Positions 8,121 to 16,029 of a stretch of DNA of 58,015 nucleotides are shown one piece after another. Source of the stretch: Bacteroidales bacterium (GTDB lineage Bacteria; Bacteroidota; Bacteroidia; Bacteroidales; F082); NCBI GenBank assembly GCA_017539045.1, contig JAFYHS010000008.1, forward strand, positions 1 through 58,015. The letters are read 5' to 3'. How positions within the stretch are numbered: the stretch's first letter is position 1; every line of letters starts with the position of its first letter. Below the pieces are notes generated by a model, which saw nothing but the letters and a program-made list of their open reading frames with translations, did no database searches and was not told where the DNA came from. The translations under genes were made by a program, and so were the position numbers.

Positions 8121-9629
8121 TCATTTCTTCAAGGTAATCCGGAACGTCGTCCCTTCGCCCACTACAGACGATTTAACGAAGATCTTACCCTTGTGGTAGT
8201 CTTCGATGATGCGCTTGGCTAGCGACAGACCCAAACCCCAGCCGCGTTTCTTGCTAGTGTAGCCAGGATTGAAGACCTGCTTAATTTGTGACTTCGGGAT
8301 GCCTTTACCCGTGTCGCTGAGGTCGATGTGGATGTGGTCGCCGTCGTCGATGAGGTCGACAGTGATTTTCCCGTGGTCACCCATGGCATCAACAGAGTTT
8401 TTGGTTAGGTTTTCGAGCACCCAGCGGAACAGCGAGGGTATCAAAGGCATAACCAATTCGCCCTCGGGTAGGTTGATTTCAAACTCGAACTTTTTGGAGA
8501 ACCGCTTCTGCAAATAATCCATTGTGTCGCGGATGAGGTAGTTGATGTCGGTGGGTTCAGGTGTTGGCACGGAGCCGATTTTTGAGAATCGGTCGGTGAC
8601 AATTTGCAGACGTTCGATATCCTTCTCCATCTCGTGCGTGCCCACAAAGGGTTCTTCCTGCATCTTCAGCAGCTCGATCCAGCCCATCAGAGAGGATAGG
8701 GGCGTGCCCAGCTGGTGGGCGGTCTCCTTGGCCATGCCGGCCCATACTTGGTTCTGCTCGGAGCGACGGGCATAGCTGAACAACAGGTAGGCGATCAGCA
8801 GGAATAAGGCGAAGACAATGATTTGGATGACAGGGTAGTAGCGCATCTGTTGCACCAGATCGGTGGTGCGGTAGAAGATGGTGGCTTTACCCTTGTTCAT
8901 GAACTCGATCTGCAGCGGGTCGTTCTCGTCGCGCATGATGGCAAGCTGTTGCTTGACGTAGTTGCTGTCCTGCATCATGAGGGAGTCGAGGTTACCAAAA
9001 CTCAGGATTTGTGTCTGGTCTTCGTTGGTGATGATGACGGGTGCGCCTACCGAATTCAATGTGATCTCCTCCATGAAGTGGTCAATCATGTCTTCCAACA
9101 CGGCCTTCAGGTCGGTGTAGATCATGGACTCGTTGTAATACAGCCACTGCACCGAGCCGTATCCCGGGTCGATTTTGATGGGAGGGAATTTGGAATAGGC
9201 CTGTTGCATCTCCTCGTCAAAAGCTTTTTTGCCTTCTTGTGAGGGCGGTAGGTTGCTTGAGAAGATGATGTTGTCCTTGGTGTCGGTGATGACCAAAGGG
9301 ATGCTGATGTTGTTACGGATGATGTCAAGATAGATGGCCGTGTTTTCGTTGCTTGAGATGTCGATGACACGACGGTAGGCATTGGCCAAGAGGTCGACAC
9401 GCAGTTGCTCCTGCTCGCTCACCTTGTTGAAGAACTCTTCCGTCGATTTCATCATCACGGCATGCTGCTCCATAGCCGCTGCCCACATCTTCACTTGGCG
9501 TGTCTCTTGCTCAGCGATAGACTTCACCAAATGGTTGGTGTACCACAACGACGCACCGATGATGAGCATAGCGATGATCGCTAGCGCCCATTTCCAGCGT
9601 TTCTTGTTTGTATAGAGGTTCGTTTTCAC
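8121..9629 (-). CDS. Membrane sensor histidine kinase
   Basis: 502-aa two-component sensor. There is an N-terminal membrane segment at ~13-31, an extracytoplasmic sensing region at ~32-265, and a second membrane segment at ~266-286. The dimerisation/phosphoacceptor motif is AHQLGTPLSSLMGW, with His305 as the phosphorylation site. The ATP-binding domain shows the N box (LENLTKNSVDAM, from ~405), G1 (DTGKG, 439-443) and G2 (GWGLGLSLAKRI, ~463). The 'QLGTPLSSL' H-box is typical of Bacteroidota kinases. No response regulator is adjacent; rpoN lies directly downstream of a 30-bp gap on the other side, so a sigma-54-type partner is conceivable but not shown. Ligand unknown. Confidence 0.92.
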   Translation of the reverse strand: MKTNLYTNKKRWKWALAIIAMLIIGASLWYTNHLVKSIAEQETRQVKMWAAAMEQHAVMMKSTEEFFNKVSEQEQLRVDLLANAYRRVIDISSNENTAIYLDIIRNNISIPLVITDTKDNIIFSSNLPPSQEGKKAFDEEMQQAYSKFPPIKIDPGYGSVQWLYYNESMIYTDLKAVLEDMIDHFMEEITLNSVGAPVIITNEDQTQILSFGNLDSLMMQDSNYVKQQLAIMRDENDPLQIEFMNKGKATIFYRTTDLVQQMRYYPVIQIIVFALFLLIAYLLFSYARRSEQNQVWAGMAKETAHQLGTPLSSLMGWIELLKMQEEPFVGTHEMEKDIERLQIVTDRFSKIGSVPTPEPTDINYLIRDTMDYLQKRFSKKFEFEINLPEGELVMPLIPSLFRWVLENLTKNSVDAMGDHGKITVDLIDDGDHIHIDLSDTGKGIPKSQIKQVFNPGYTSKKRGWGLGLSLAKRIIEDYHKGKIFVKSSVVGEGTTFRITLKK

Positions 9630-9659
9630 GTTGATAAAAACGAAGTTATGGCTGTATTA

Positions 9660-11228
9660 TTATATCTTTTTTCTCATCCTTCCTACGGGAATGCCTAACT
9701 GCTCCCTGTATTTGGCCACAGTGCGGCGGGCGATGGGATAGCCTTTGTCCTTCAAAATGAGCATCAGCTGCTCGTCGGTCATGGGCTTCGCTTTGTCTTC
9801 GTTCTCCACGCAGTCTTTCAAGATTTTCTTGATTTCGCGCGTCGACACCTCCTCGCCACCCTCGTTCTTGATGCCTTCGCTGAAGAAGAACTTCAGCATG
9901 AAGGTACCATAAGGTGTTTGGACGTATTTGCTGTTGGCTACGCGTGAGATGGTAGAAATGTCTAAGCCCACTTTTTCGGCCACGTCTTTGAGGATCATCG
10001 GCTTAAGCTTGGCCTCGTCGCCGGTGAGGAAGTACTCTTCCTGCATCTCAACGATGGCTTTCATGGTCTTGTAGAGCGTGGTCTGCCGTTGGTTGATGGC
10101 ATCAATGAACCATTTGGCAGCATCGATTTTCTGCTTCACGAATTGTACGGCCTCCTGTTTGCTGCGGCTGTCTTTGCTGTTTGAGAACTCCTCAAGCATA
10201 TTGATGTAAGACTTGCTGACGCGCAACTCAGGGGCGTTGCGGCCGTCGAGCGAAAGCTCCACCTTGCCATCTCTTACGAAGATGAAGAAATCGGGGGTGA
10301 TGTAATGGATGTTCTTGGTGCTGGCGCTAGAGGCGTCGGCGGGCTTCGGGTTGAGTTTCAGTATCTCATCCAAGGCGGCTTTCAGCTCTCGGTTGCTGAC
10401 TTCCAGCTTCTTGGCGATTTTGTCATAGTGTTTCTTGGTGAATTCTTCGAAGAAATCGTTGACGATGGTGATGGAGAGGTCGAGATTTAGGTAGGGGTTC
10501 TCTTCCTGAAGTCGTTTTAGTTGGATGAGGAGGCACTCTTGCAGATTGCGTGCGGCAATGCCGGGAGGGTCGAGTTCCTGGACGATAGCCAGCACCTCTT
10601 TTACCTCTTCTTCGGTGGCCGAGAGGTTCATGGTGAAGAGCAGGTCGTCGACGATGTTGAGTGTGGTGCGGCTCAGATAGCCGTTGTCGTCGAGGTTGCC
10701 GATAATGTATTCTCCAATCTGGAGCTGCTTATCGGTCAGGTCGCGATAGGCCAGTTGCCGGTTCAGATAGTCTTGGAAAGTCTCTTCGTTGACGATGGGC
10801 GACTCATAGAGGTCGTCGTCATCGCTGTAGTTGTTGGCTTGATACTTATAGGAATAGTCGTCGCGGTCTTCTTCGGGCAGGTAGTCGTTGATGTCGAACT
10901 CGTCATCCTTGCTGAAGTTGACCTCGTCGTCGTTATAGTCGTCGTTTTCGCCGTTGTTGTCTCTCTCTTCTCCGCTATCTTTCTCTTCGCTATCCTTCTC
11001 TTCGCCGTAGTCTTCGTTATACTCTTCTTCGTTGGGGTCGTCAACGGTTGGCTCATCATCATAGTCGTTGTCACGAACGTCTTCAAGGGCGGGGTTGATC
11101 TCCATCTCCTCCTTGATGCGTTGTTCGAGTTCGATTAATGGCAGCTGCAACAGCTTCATCAGCTGGATCTGCTGCGGCGAGAGTTTTAGCTCCTGCCGCT
11201 GGGTTTGAGACAATCGTTGGTTATTCAT
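9660..11228 (-). CDS. rpoN: RNA polymerase sigma-54 factor
   Basis: 522-aa alternative sigma factor that recognises -24/-12 promoters and needs AAA+ activators. Region I is glutamine/leucine-rich at the N-terminus (SQTQRQELKLSPQQIQLMKLLQLPL). An unusually long, Asp/Glu-rich region II spans ~47-150. The core-binding and helix-turn-helix domains follow (DISTISRVANSKYVQTPYG), and the C-terminus carries the RpoN box (ARRTVAKYREQLGIP, from ~500) that contacts the -24 element. It ends 5 bp downstream of asnS, so the two are likely co-transcribed. No enhancer-binding activator is present in the window. Confidence 0.97.
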   Translation of the reverse strand: MNNQRLSQTQRQELKLSPQQIQLMKLLQLPLIELEQRIKEEMEINPALEDVRDNDYDDEPTVDDPNEEEYNEDYGEEKDSEEKDSGEERDNNGENDDYNDDEVNFSKDDEFDINDYLPEEDRDDYSYKYQANNYSDDDDLYESPIVNEETFQDYLNRQLAYRDLTDKQLQIGEYIIGNLDDNGYLSRTTLNIVDDLLFTMNLSATEEEVKEVLAIVQELDPPGIAARNLQECLLIQLKRLQEENPYLNLDLSITIVNDFFEEFTKKHYDKIAKKLEVSNRELKAALDEILKLNPKPADASSASTKNIHYITPDFFIFVRDGKVELSLDGRNAPELRVSKSYINMLEEFSNSKDSRSKQEAVQFVKQKIDAAKWFIDAINQRQTTLYKTMKAIVEMQEEYFLTGDEAKLKPMILKDVAEKVGLDISTISRVANSKYVQTPYGTFMLKFFFSEGIKNEGGEEVSTREIKKILKDCVENEDKAKPMTDEQLMLILKDKGYPIARRTVAKYREQLGIPVGRMRKKI

Positions 11229-11233
11229 GGTGA

Positions 11234-12673
11234 TTAATACAAGCAGTTTTTGGGTGTGCGCGGGAAGGGGATGACGTCGCGGATATTGGTCATGCCGGTG
11301 ATGAAGAGCAGCAGACGCTCGAAGCCCAGGCCGTAGCCCGAGTGGGGCACCGAGCCAAAGCGGCGGCTGTCGAGGTACCAGTTCATGGATTCCTCAGGGA
11401 TGCCGACCTCATGCATGCGGTCGAGGATCTTGTTGATATCGGTCTCACGCTCTGAGCCACCGATGATCTCACCGATACCGGGGAAGAGCACGTCCATGGC
11501 ACGGACGGTCTTGCCGTCTTCGTTCTGCTTCATGTAGAAGGCCTTGATCTCCTTCGGGTAGTCGGTCAGGATGACGGGCTTCTTGAAGTGCTTCTCCACG
11601 AGGTAACGCTCGTGCTCCGACTGCAGGTCGACGCCCCAGCCATCCACGGGATATTGGAACTTGCCCTTCTTGTTGTAGTTGGAGTTGCGCAGGATGTCGA
11701 TGGCCTCGGTGTAGGTGAGGCGCACGAACTCATGCTCGAGCACAAAGTGCAGCTTGCTGATGAGCTCCATCGACTTGTCTTCTTCCTTCTTGCCCTTCTC
11801 TTCGTCTTGCAGACGCTTGCTGAGGAACTGGAGGTCGTCCATGTTGTTGTCCAAAGCGTATTGGATCAAGTATTTCAGCATCTCCTCGGCGAGGTCCATG
11901 TTGTCGTTGATGTCGTAGAAGGCCATCTCGGGCTCAATCATCCAGAACTCGGCCAGGTGGCGTGTGGTGTTGGAGTTCTCGGCGCGGAAGGTGGGACCGA
12001 AGGTGTAGATCTTGCCCAGGGCCGTGGCAGCCAACTCGCCTTCGAGCTGACCCGAAACGGTGAGGTTGGTCGACTTGCCGAAGAAGTCCTGCTTGTAGTC
12101 GACGTTGCCCTGCTCGTCACGAGGCGGGTTGTTGAGGTCGAGCGTGGTCACTTGGAACATCTCGCCAGCACCTTCGGCGTCGGAGGCAGTGATTAATGGC
12201 GTGTGGATATTATAGAAGCCTCGCTCGGTGAAGAACTTGTGGATGGCGAACACCATGGCATGGCGCAGACGCATGACGGCACCGAAGGTGTTGGTGCGGA
12301 AACGCAGGTGAGCGATGTCGCGCAGGAACTCCAGCGAGTGTTTCTTGGGCTGCAGCGGGTATTCGTCAGGGTTGGCAGGACCGAACAGGCCGATCTCCTT
12401 CACGGAGAGCTCCACGGCCTGGCCGCTACCCATCGAGGCGACGAGGACGCCCTTGGCCCAAAGCGATGCACCAGCGTGCATCAAGGCCAGTTTTTCTTCG
12501 GGGATGACGTTCAGATCGATGACCAATTGCAGGTTGTTGATGGTAGAGCCGTCGTTGAGGGCGATGAAGGCCACGTTCTTGCTGCCGCGCTTGTTGCGCA
12601 CCCAACCCATTACAGTAATCTCATTGTCAGAGGCTTGCATCTGCAAGGCTTGCTTGATTTCTACTCTTTTCAT
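11234..12673 (-). CDS. asnS: Asparaginyl-tRNA synthetase
   Basis: 479-aa class II synthetase attaching asparagine to tRNA-Asn. The N-terminal OB-fold anticodon-binding domain contains [23 protein letters not shown]. The catalytic domain has motif 2 ([24 protein letters not shown]) and motif 3 near the C-terminus ([29 protein letters not shown]). The asparagine-type GYGLGFER and lack of an AspRS insertion domain favour AsnRS over AspRS. The length matches bacterial AsnRS. It leads a minus-strand unit with rpoN 5 bp downstream. Confidence 0.97.
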   Translation of the reverse strand: MKRVEIKQALQMQASDNEITVMGWVRNKRGSKNVAFIALNDGSTINNLQLVIDLNVIPEEKLALMHAGASLWAKGVLVASMGSGQAVELSVKEIGLFGPANPDEYPLQPKKHSLEFLRDIAHLRFRTNTFGAVMRLRHAMVFAIHKFFTERGFYNIHTPLITASDAEGAGEMFQVTTLDLNNPPRDEQGNVDYKQDFFGKSTNLTVSGQLEGELAATALGKIYTFGPTFRAENSNTTRHLAEFWMIEPEMAFYDINDNMDLAEEMLKYLIQYALDNNMDDLQFLSKRLQDEEKGKKEEDKSMELISKLHFVLEHEFVRLTYTEAIDILRNSNYNKKGKFQYPVDGWGVDLQSEHERYLVEKHFKKPVILTDYPKEIKAFYMKQNEDGKTVRAMDVLFPGIGEIIGGSERETDINKILDRMHEVGIPEESMNWYLDSRRFGSVPHSGYGLGFERLLLFITGMTNIRDVIPFPRTPKNCLY

Positions 12674-12758
12674 TTTATGTTGATATTCTCTTTAAAAGCG
12701 TAACTAATTAAACTGCAAAGTAACAAAAAAAAACGTCACGGTCAGTCAAAATTGCTGT

Positions 12759-12766
12759 ATATTTGC
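12759..12766 (+). promoter_or_regulatory. Promoter -7 element for the IS200-like transposase gene
   Basis: TATATTTG, exact TAnnTTTG, followed by CAAAA and 25 nt from the ATG at 12792, in the divergent gap upstream of asnS. Confidence 0.55.
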
Positions 12767-12791
12767 AAAACCTACAACGTACATTGTTCTT

Positions 12792-13247
12792 ATGGCAAAC
12801 ACTTACACACAATTGTACACCCATATTGTTTTCCACACGAAAAGCACGGGTATTGTTATGCGCGATGAGGATTTAAATCGTGTGTTTGAATATATAGGTG
12901 GCATTATCCGCAGTGAAGGTTCTATACCGTTTGCTGTTGGTGGTGTTGCCGACCATATTCATATTTTGATGACGTTGCCGAAGACTGTCACCATGTCGGA
13001 TTTTGTTCGTGTCATCAAGGCGAAAAGCAGTAAGTGGTTGAAAACAGTGGATGCGTATTATGAGCCATTCCAATGGCAGGAAGGTTATGGTGCTTTTAGT
13101 GTTAGCCCATCTTTGATGGAACGGACTACAAAATATATTTTCGGTCAGGCGGAGCATCATAAAACCAAAACGTATCATGACGAATATTGCGAAACGTTGA
13201 AAGCGTATGGAATCGAATATGATGAACGATATGCATTTGGGGATTGA
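12792..13247 (+). CDS. REP-associated tyrosine transposase (IS200-like Y1 transposase, RAYT)
   Basis: 151-aa single-domain HUH nuclease of the IS200/REP-associated tyrosine transposase superfamily, which cuts and joins single-stranded DNA at hairpins. The metal-binding HUH motif is DHIHIL (His55, His57). The WQEGYGAFSVSPS segment is diagnostic, and Tyr115 in TKYIFGQAEHH is the probable catalytic tyrosine, with Gln119 next to it. The full length is intact and there is no tnpB or orfB. REP-like palindromes lie immediately downstream (13258-13283, 13342-13366) and in the following gene (13877-13900), as expected for a domesticated RAYT that mobilises REPs. The gene is visibly A+T-richer than asnS and purL, consistent with acquired DNA. 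Confidence 0.92.
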   Translation: MANTYTQLYTHIVFHTKSTGIVMRDEDLNRVFEYIGGIIRSEGSIPFAVGGVADHIHILMTLPKTVTMSDFVRVIKAKSSKWLKTVDAYYEPFQWQEGYGAFSVSPSLMERTTKYIFGQAEHHKTKTYHDEYCETLKAYGIEYDERYAFGD

Positions 13248-13257
13248 ACGGACTGAT

Positions 13258-13283
13258 CTCCGTCACCCCTACGGGGTTTTATC
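13258..13283 (+). repeat. REP-like palindrome, copy 1
   Basis: Contains the perfect core CCCCTACGGGG at 13266-13276 in the context TCCGTCAC-core-TTTTAT. It aligns over about 22 bases with copies at 13342-13366 and, inverted, 13877-13900. It starts 11 bp after the transposase stop. Confidence 0.7.
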
Positions 13284-13341
13284 GGAATCGGATTTTCGTT
13301 TGTCGGCAGGAGTTTCATTGCATTCCACAACCTGCCTATCG

Positions 13342-13366
13342 TCCTGCGTCCCTACAGGACTTTGCT
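13342..13366 (+). repeat. REP-like palindrome, copy 2
   Basis: TCCTGCGTCCCTACAGGACT at 13342-13361, followed by TTGCT. The core GTCC-CTACA-GGAC forms a 4-bp hairpin with compensating changes relative to copy 1. It has the same orientation as copy 1 and lies 17 bp upstream of the next gene. Confidence 0.65.
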
Positions 13367-13382
13367 GCACAGATAAAAAAGG

Positions 13383-14957
13383 ATGAAAATGAATATGTTA
13401 TTAAAACGATGGACATTATTCGATAAGGCAGAATTGATAGTTTTGTGCAATGCTGTGGATAGAACATATCTCTCGGACAGATTGCCTTATCCTTATACTG
13501 ATGCGGATGCCGATTGGTGGTTGGGAATGGTTGAATTGAATGAAGGTAAAATGGGAGTTTTTCGTGCTATTGTTGTGGATGGGAAAATTATTGGAAGCAT
13601 TTCTGTTGAACGTAGTCTAGAAGACCCTAATGAAGGCGAAGTCGGATATATGTTGCTCAAGGAGCATGGGTCAAAGGGCATCGCTACGGAGATGGTTTCC
13701 CAGATTTGTGGGATTGCGTTTCGTGAATTATTGTTGGATAGAATTGTAGCGAAGGTATATGAATCAAATGTGGCATCCATCAAGGTTTTGGAAAAGAATG
13801 GATTTGTATGCGTTCAAACGTTGAACAATGTAACGACAAAGGAAGGATATACAACGTTTTTGCAGGTTTATAGTACACAAAGCCCCGTAGGGGCGCAGGA
13901 TATTAAGCAGGTGGATTCATCCCCTGCTTTTACACATACGATCATCGCCGGTCCATGCAGCGTAGAAAGCGAAGCACAAATCCTCGCCACAGCGCAAGCC
14001 TTGGCCAAAATCCCCGAGGTGAAGATGCTCCGTGGCGGCATCTGGAAGCCGCGCACCCGCCCTGCTGCCTTCGAAGGCAGGGGAGAGGATGGTCTTGTAT
14101 GGCTACGCGAAGCGAAGCAGACGACAGGCTTGCCCATCATCACCGAGGTGGCTACCTTTGAGCATGTAGAACTGGCGCTGAAATACGACATCGACGCCCT
14201 ATGGGTGGGTGCCCGCACGGTGGTCAACCCGTTCTCGGTGCAGCAACTCGCCGATGCGGTACGTGGTGTTGACATCCCCGTGTTCATCAAAAACCCGGTT
14301 TCGCCCGACTTGCAACTGTGGATTGGCGCCTTCGAGCGCTTCCAAAAGGCAGGTGTGACCCGGTTGGTGGCCATACATCGCGGCTTCTCCTATTATAAGG
14401 AGTCGCCCTATCGCAATTTCCCCATGTGGGAAATCCCCATTGAGTTGACCCAAAAGCTGAACGTGCCCATCGTTACCGACGTGAGTCATATCTGTGGCAA
14501 CCGCGAGCTGTTGCAAGCCACGGCACAAAAAGCCCTCGACCTCGCAACGGATGGATTAATGATAGAATGCCACATTAATCCCGCCGAGGCCTTGACCGAC
14601 GCCAAGCAACAAATCACTCCTGACGAGTTGAAGTCGTTGCTGGCCGGCTTGACGTTCCGTTCGAAAAGCTCAAGCCATGTGGAACGCGACCTGGCCAACC
14701 TTCGTAGCGAGATCGACGACATCGACAATGAATTGTTGCAACTCCTGGCACGCCGCATGGAGGTGAGTGCCCAGATTGGCGAGTACAAGAAACGCAACAA
14801 CGTCACTGTGGTTCAGATGGACCGTTGGAAGAAAATCCTGGCTGAGCATGTGGCAACGGGTGCCGATTTGGGCTTGTCGCCGCAATTGATTGACGAGGTT
14901 TTTGAGGCCATACATCAGGCGTCCATCGAGCGGCAGAGCAGCATAATGGAAGATTAA
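13383..14957 (+). CDS. Fused ORF: GNAT acetyltransferase + DAHP synthase/chorismate mutase (bifunctional)
   Basis: One uninterrupted 524-codon frame. Residues 1-163 are a RimJ-like GNAT acetyltransferase (VGYMLLKEHGSKGIATEMV acetyl-CoA loop, then SNVASIKVLEKNGFV). Residues 164-176 are encoded largely by a REP-like palindrome. Residues ~184-430 are a KDOPS/type I-beta DAHP synthase (IIAGPCSVESEAQ, MLRGGIWKPRTRP, FIKNPVSPD, AIHRGFS, VTDVSHICGN), the first step of aromatic amino acid synthesis. Residues ~435-524 are an AroQ-type chorismate mutase (LRSEIDDIDNELLQLLARRM). Bacteroidota normally encode the last two as a ~350-aa bifunctional protein without GNAT. A GTG at 13911 could serve as an independent start for the enzyme, so the product may be one polypeptide or two. 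It is A+T-richer before 13870 than after. Confidence 0.85.
   Translation: MKMNMLLKRWTLFDKAELIVLCNAVDRTYLSDRLPYPYTDADADWWLGMVELNEGKMGVFRAIVVDGKIIGSISVERSLEDPNEGEVGYMLLKEHGSKGIATEMVSQICGIAFRELLLDRIVAKVYESNVASIKVLEKNGFVCVQTLNNVTTKEGYTTFLQVYSTQSPVGAQDIKQVDSSPAFTHTIIAGPCSVESEAQILATAQALAKIPEVKMLRGGIWKPRTRPAAFEGRGEDGLVWLREAKQTTGLPIITEVATFEHVELALKYDIDALWVGARTVVNPFSVQQLADAVRGVDIPVFIKNPVSPDLQLWIGAFERFQKAGVTRLVAIHRGFSYYKESPYRNFPMWEIPIELTQKLNVPIVTDVSHICGNRELLQATAQKALDLATDGLMIECHINPAEALTDAKQQITPDELKSLLAGLTFRSKSSSHVERDLANLRSEIDDIDNELLQLLARRMEVSAQIGEYKKRNNVTVVQMDRWKKILAEHVATGADLGLSPQLIDEVFEAIHQASIERQSSIMED
13877..13900 (-). repeat. REP-like palindrome, copy 3, inside the GNAT/DAHP synthase frame
   Basis: Core GCCCC-GTA-GGGGC at 13882-13894. 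The reverse complement reads TCCTGCGCCCCTACGGGGCT, then TTGT, matching copies 1 and 2. It lies in the reading frame exactly at the boundary of the two unrelated domains and encodes part of a TQSPVGAQD linker. Confidence 0.75.
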
Positions 14958-15445
14958 TTCGATATCGTCAGTTTGACTCCATCATAGGTGGTATGGTATT
15001 GTATCAAGGGATACACCACTGTGCCATCGGTGGGGAAATTCGGAATCTTATCGGGAGTGGCAACGATGATTTGTCCATTCAGGATGTTATAATAGGCGTT
15101 GTTGCATCGGTCGACCACAAAGGGGAAGTCCACCACCAGACGGGTCGTGTTGCCATAGTTGTCGGTGCAGGCATCGGGCTCGTTGGGAGGAAGGCGGTCG
15201 TAGGCAAGAAACTCGTTGGCACTCTGCCTGTAAACGATGATGCCTCGGCTGGTGCTCTCAATTTCAGAGGTGATGTAAAGCCAATTGCCTACGAAATTGA
15301 GGTCGTAATATTGCTGTGTGTTGGGATAGATCGTGATGGGATAGGGGAGGACCGGCCGGTTGGGGTTCTCGGGATATTCATGGCAGGCCTGCAAGAAAGG
15401 CAGGAGAATTAATAATATTAATAGGTGTAGACGCTTTGTTTTCAT
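14954..15445 (-). CDS. Rieske-like-fold lipoprotein (hypothetical)
   Basis: 163-aa lipoprotein; lipobox LQAC after MKTKRLHLLILLILLPF. The mature domain has the layout of a Bacteroidota family with a degenerate Rieske/ferredoxin-like fold: LNFVGNWLYIT, RGIIVYRQSANEFLAYDRLPPNEPDAC, then VVDRCNNAYYNILNGQII and a C-terminal PLIQYHTTYDG. In true Rieske proteins CxH and CxxH ligands sit where this protein has YDRLPP and VDRCNN, so an iron-sulfur cluster is not expected. Its 3' end overlaps the DAHP synthase stop by 4 bp (convergent). Function unknown. The fold assignment is from memory of the family and should be treated as tentative. Confidence 0.75.
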   Translation of the reverse strand: MKTKRLHLLILLILLPFLQACHEYPENPNRPVLPYPITIYPNTQQYYDLNFVGNWLYITSEIESTSRGIIVYRQSANEFLAYDRLPPNEPDACTDNYGNTTRLVVDFPFVVDRCNNAYYNILNGQIIVATPDKIPNFPTDGTVVYPLIQYHTTYDGVKLTISN

Positions 15446-15500
15446 GACGACAAAGAAACGCTTTTTTTTTCAAAAACGTACATTTTTCCGCAAGAATTAT

Positions 15501-15508
15501 TATATTTG
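15501..15508 (+). promoter_or_regulatory. Promoter -7 element for the small basic lipoprotein
   Basis: TATATTTG, exact TAnnTTTG, followed by CAC and 18 nt upstream of the ATG at 15527. Confidence 0.6.
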
Positions 15509-15526
15509 CACTTAAAATAGATAGTC

Positions 15527-15790
15527 ATGAAGAAAAGGATTAATGTAATAGCATATCTTTTGGCCCTTGTGTTGTTGTTCGGATCGTGTGCCTCTTCCAA
15601 GTCGCGAGCCATCCGAAAGGCGGAGCGTCAGATGGAGCGTCAGGAGAAAAATGCTGCAAAACAGTATAAAAAAGCCAAGACTGCACACTACAAGCATCAG
15701 GCGAAAAAGACCAAGAGAATGATTAAAAAAGACAAGCGTCACGCCGAGAAGATGCGTCGACGACAGCGGTCGAACCCCTTCTTCTCCTAG
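15527..15790 (+). CDS. Small basic lipoprotein
   Basis: 87 aa. The lipoprotein signal MKKRINVIAYLLALVLLFGSC places the lipidated Cys at residue 21. The rest is almost entirely charged (RKAERQMERQEKNAAKQYKKAKTAHYKHQ and a KKTKRMIKKDKRHAEKMRRRQR stretch), a probable single alpha-helix with high Lys/Arg content. Similar short Lys/Arg-rich lipoproteins are common Bacteroidota hypotheticals. Such a tail could contact peptidoglycan, LPS or nucleic acid. No function can be assigned. It has its own promoter and no close downstream partner. Confidence 0.8.
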   Translation: MKKRINVIAYLLALVLLFGSCASSKSRAIRKAERQMERQEKNAAKQYKKAKTAHYKHQAKKTKRMIKKDKRHAEKMRRRQRSNPFFS

Positions 15791-15923
15791 TGAGTATTAA
15801 TTAATAAGGTGTCGGTGAGTGGATTTCGACGCCAAAAAAACTGTTATTTTTGTTGTTTTATAAATCGTTAAATTTCAGAATTATATGGACAGCCTTATAT
15901 TTTTTGGTAGAAAAAAAGTGACG

Positions 15924-16000
15924 AAAAAGCGCTTTTTTCTTGCGTACTTTGAAATAAGGTTGTAATTTTGACGACTTTTAATGCACCAATATGCACCAAA
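15924..16000 (+). promoter_or_regulatory. Leader/operator region of the TonB receptor operon
   Basis: The 239-bp AT-rich gap 15791-16029 holds no credible gene. It contains a 14-bp perfect palindrome AAAAAGCGCTTTTT at 15924-15937, an exact -7 element TAATTTTG at 15963-15970, and a tandem 10-mer (ATGCACCAAT, ATGCACCAAA) at 15981-16000, which would lie in the first bases of the transcript. The palindrome sits about 26 bp upstream of the -7 element, where an operator or the -33 region would be. Confidence 0.5.
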
Positions 16001-16029
16001 TAAAGTAGTATTACATAAAATTACAAGGT

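Noticed and set aside
13258-13366. CRISPR-like array
   Set aside because: Only two short, non-identical palindromic units, with no regular spacers and no cas genes; they fit REP elements instead.
13244-13426. 60-codon frame between the transposase and the fused gene
   Set aside because: It consists of two REP-like palindromes and overlaps the next gene's start; no ribosome-binding or protein-like features.
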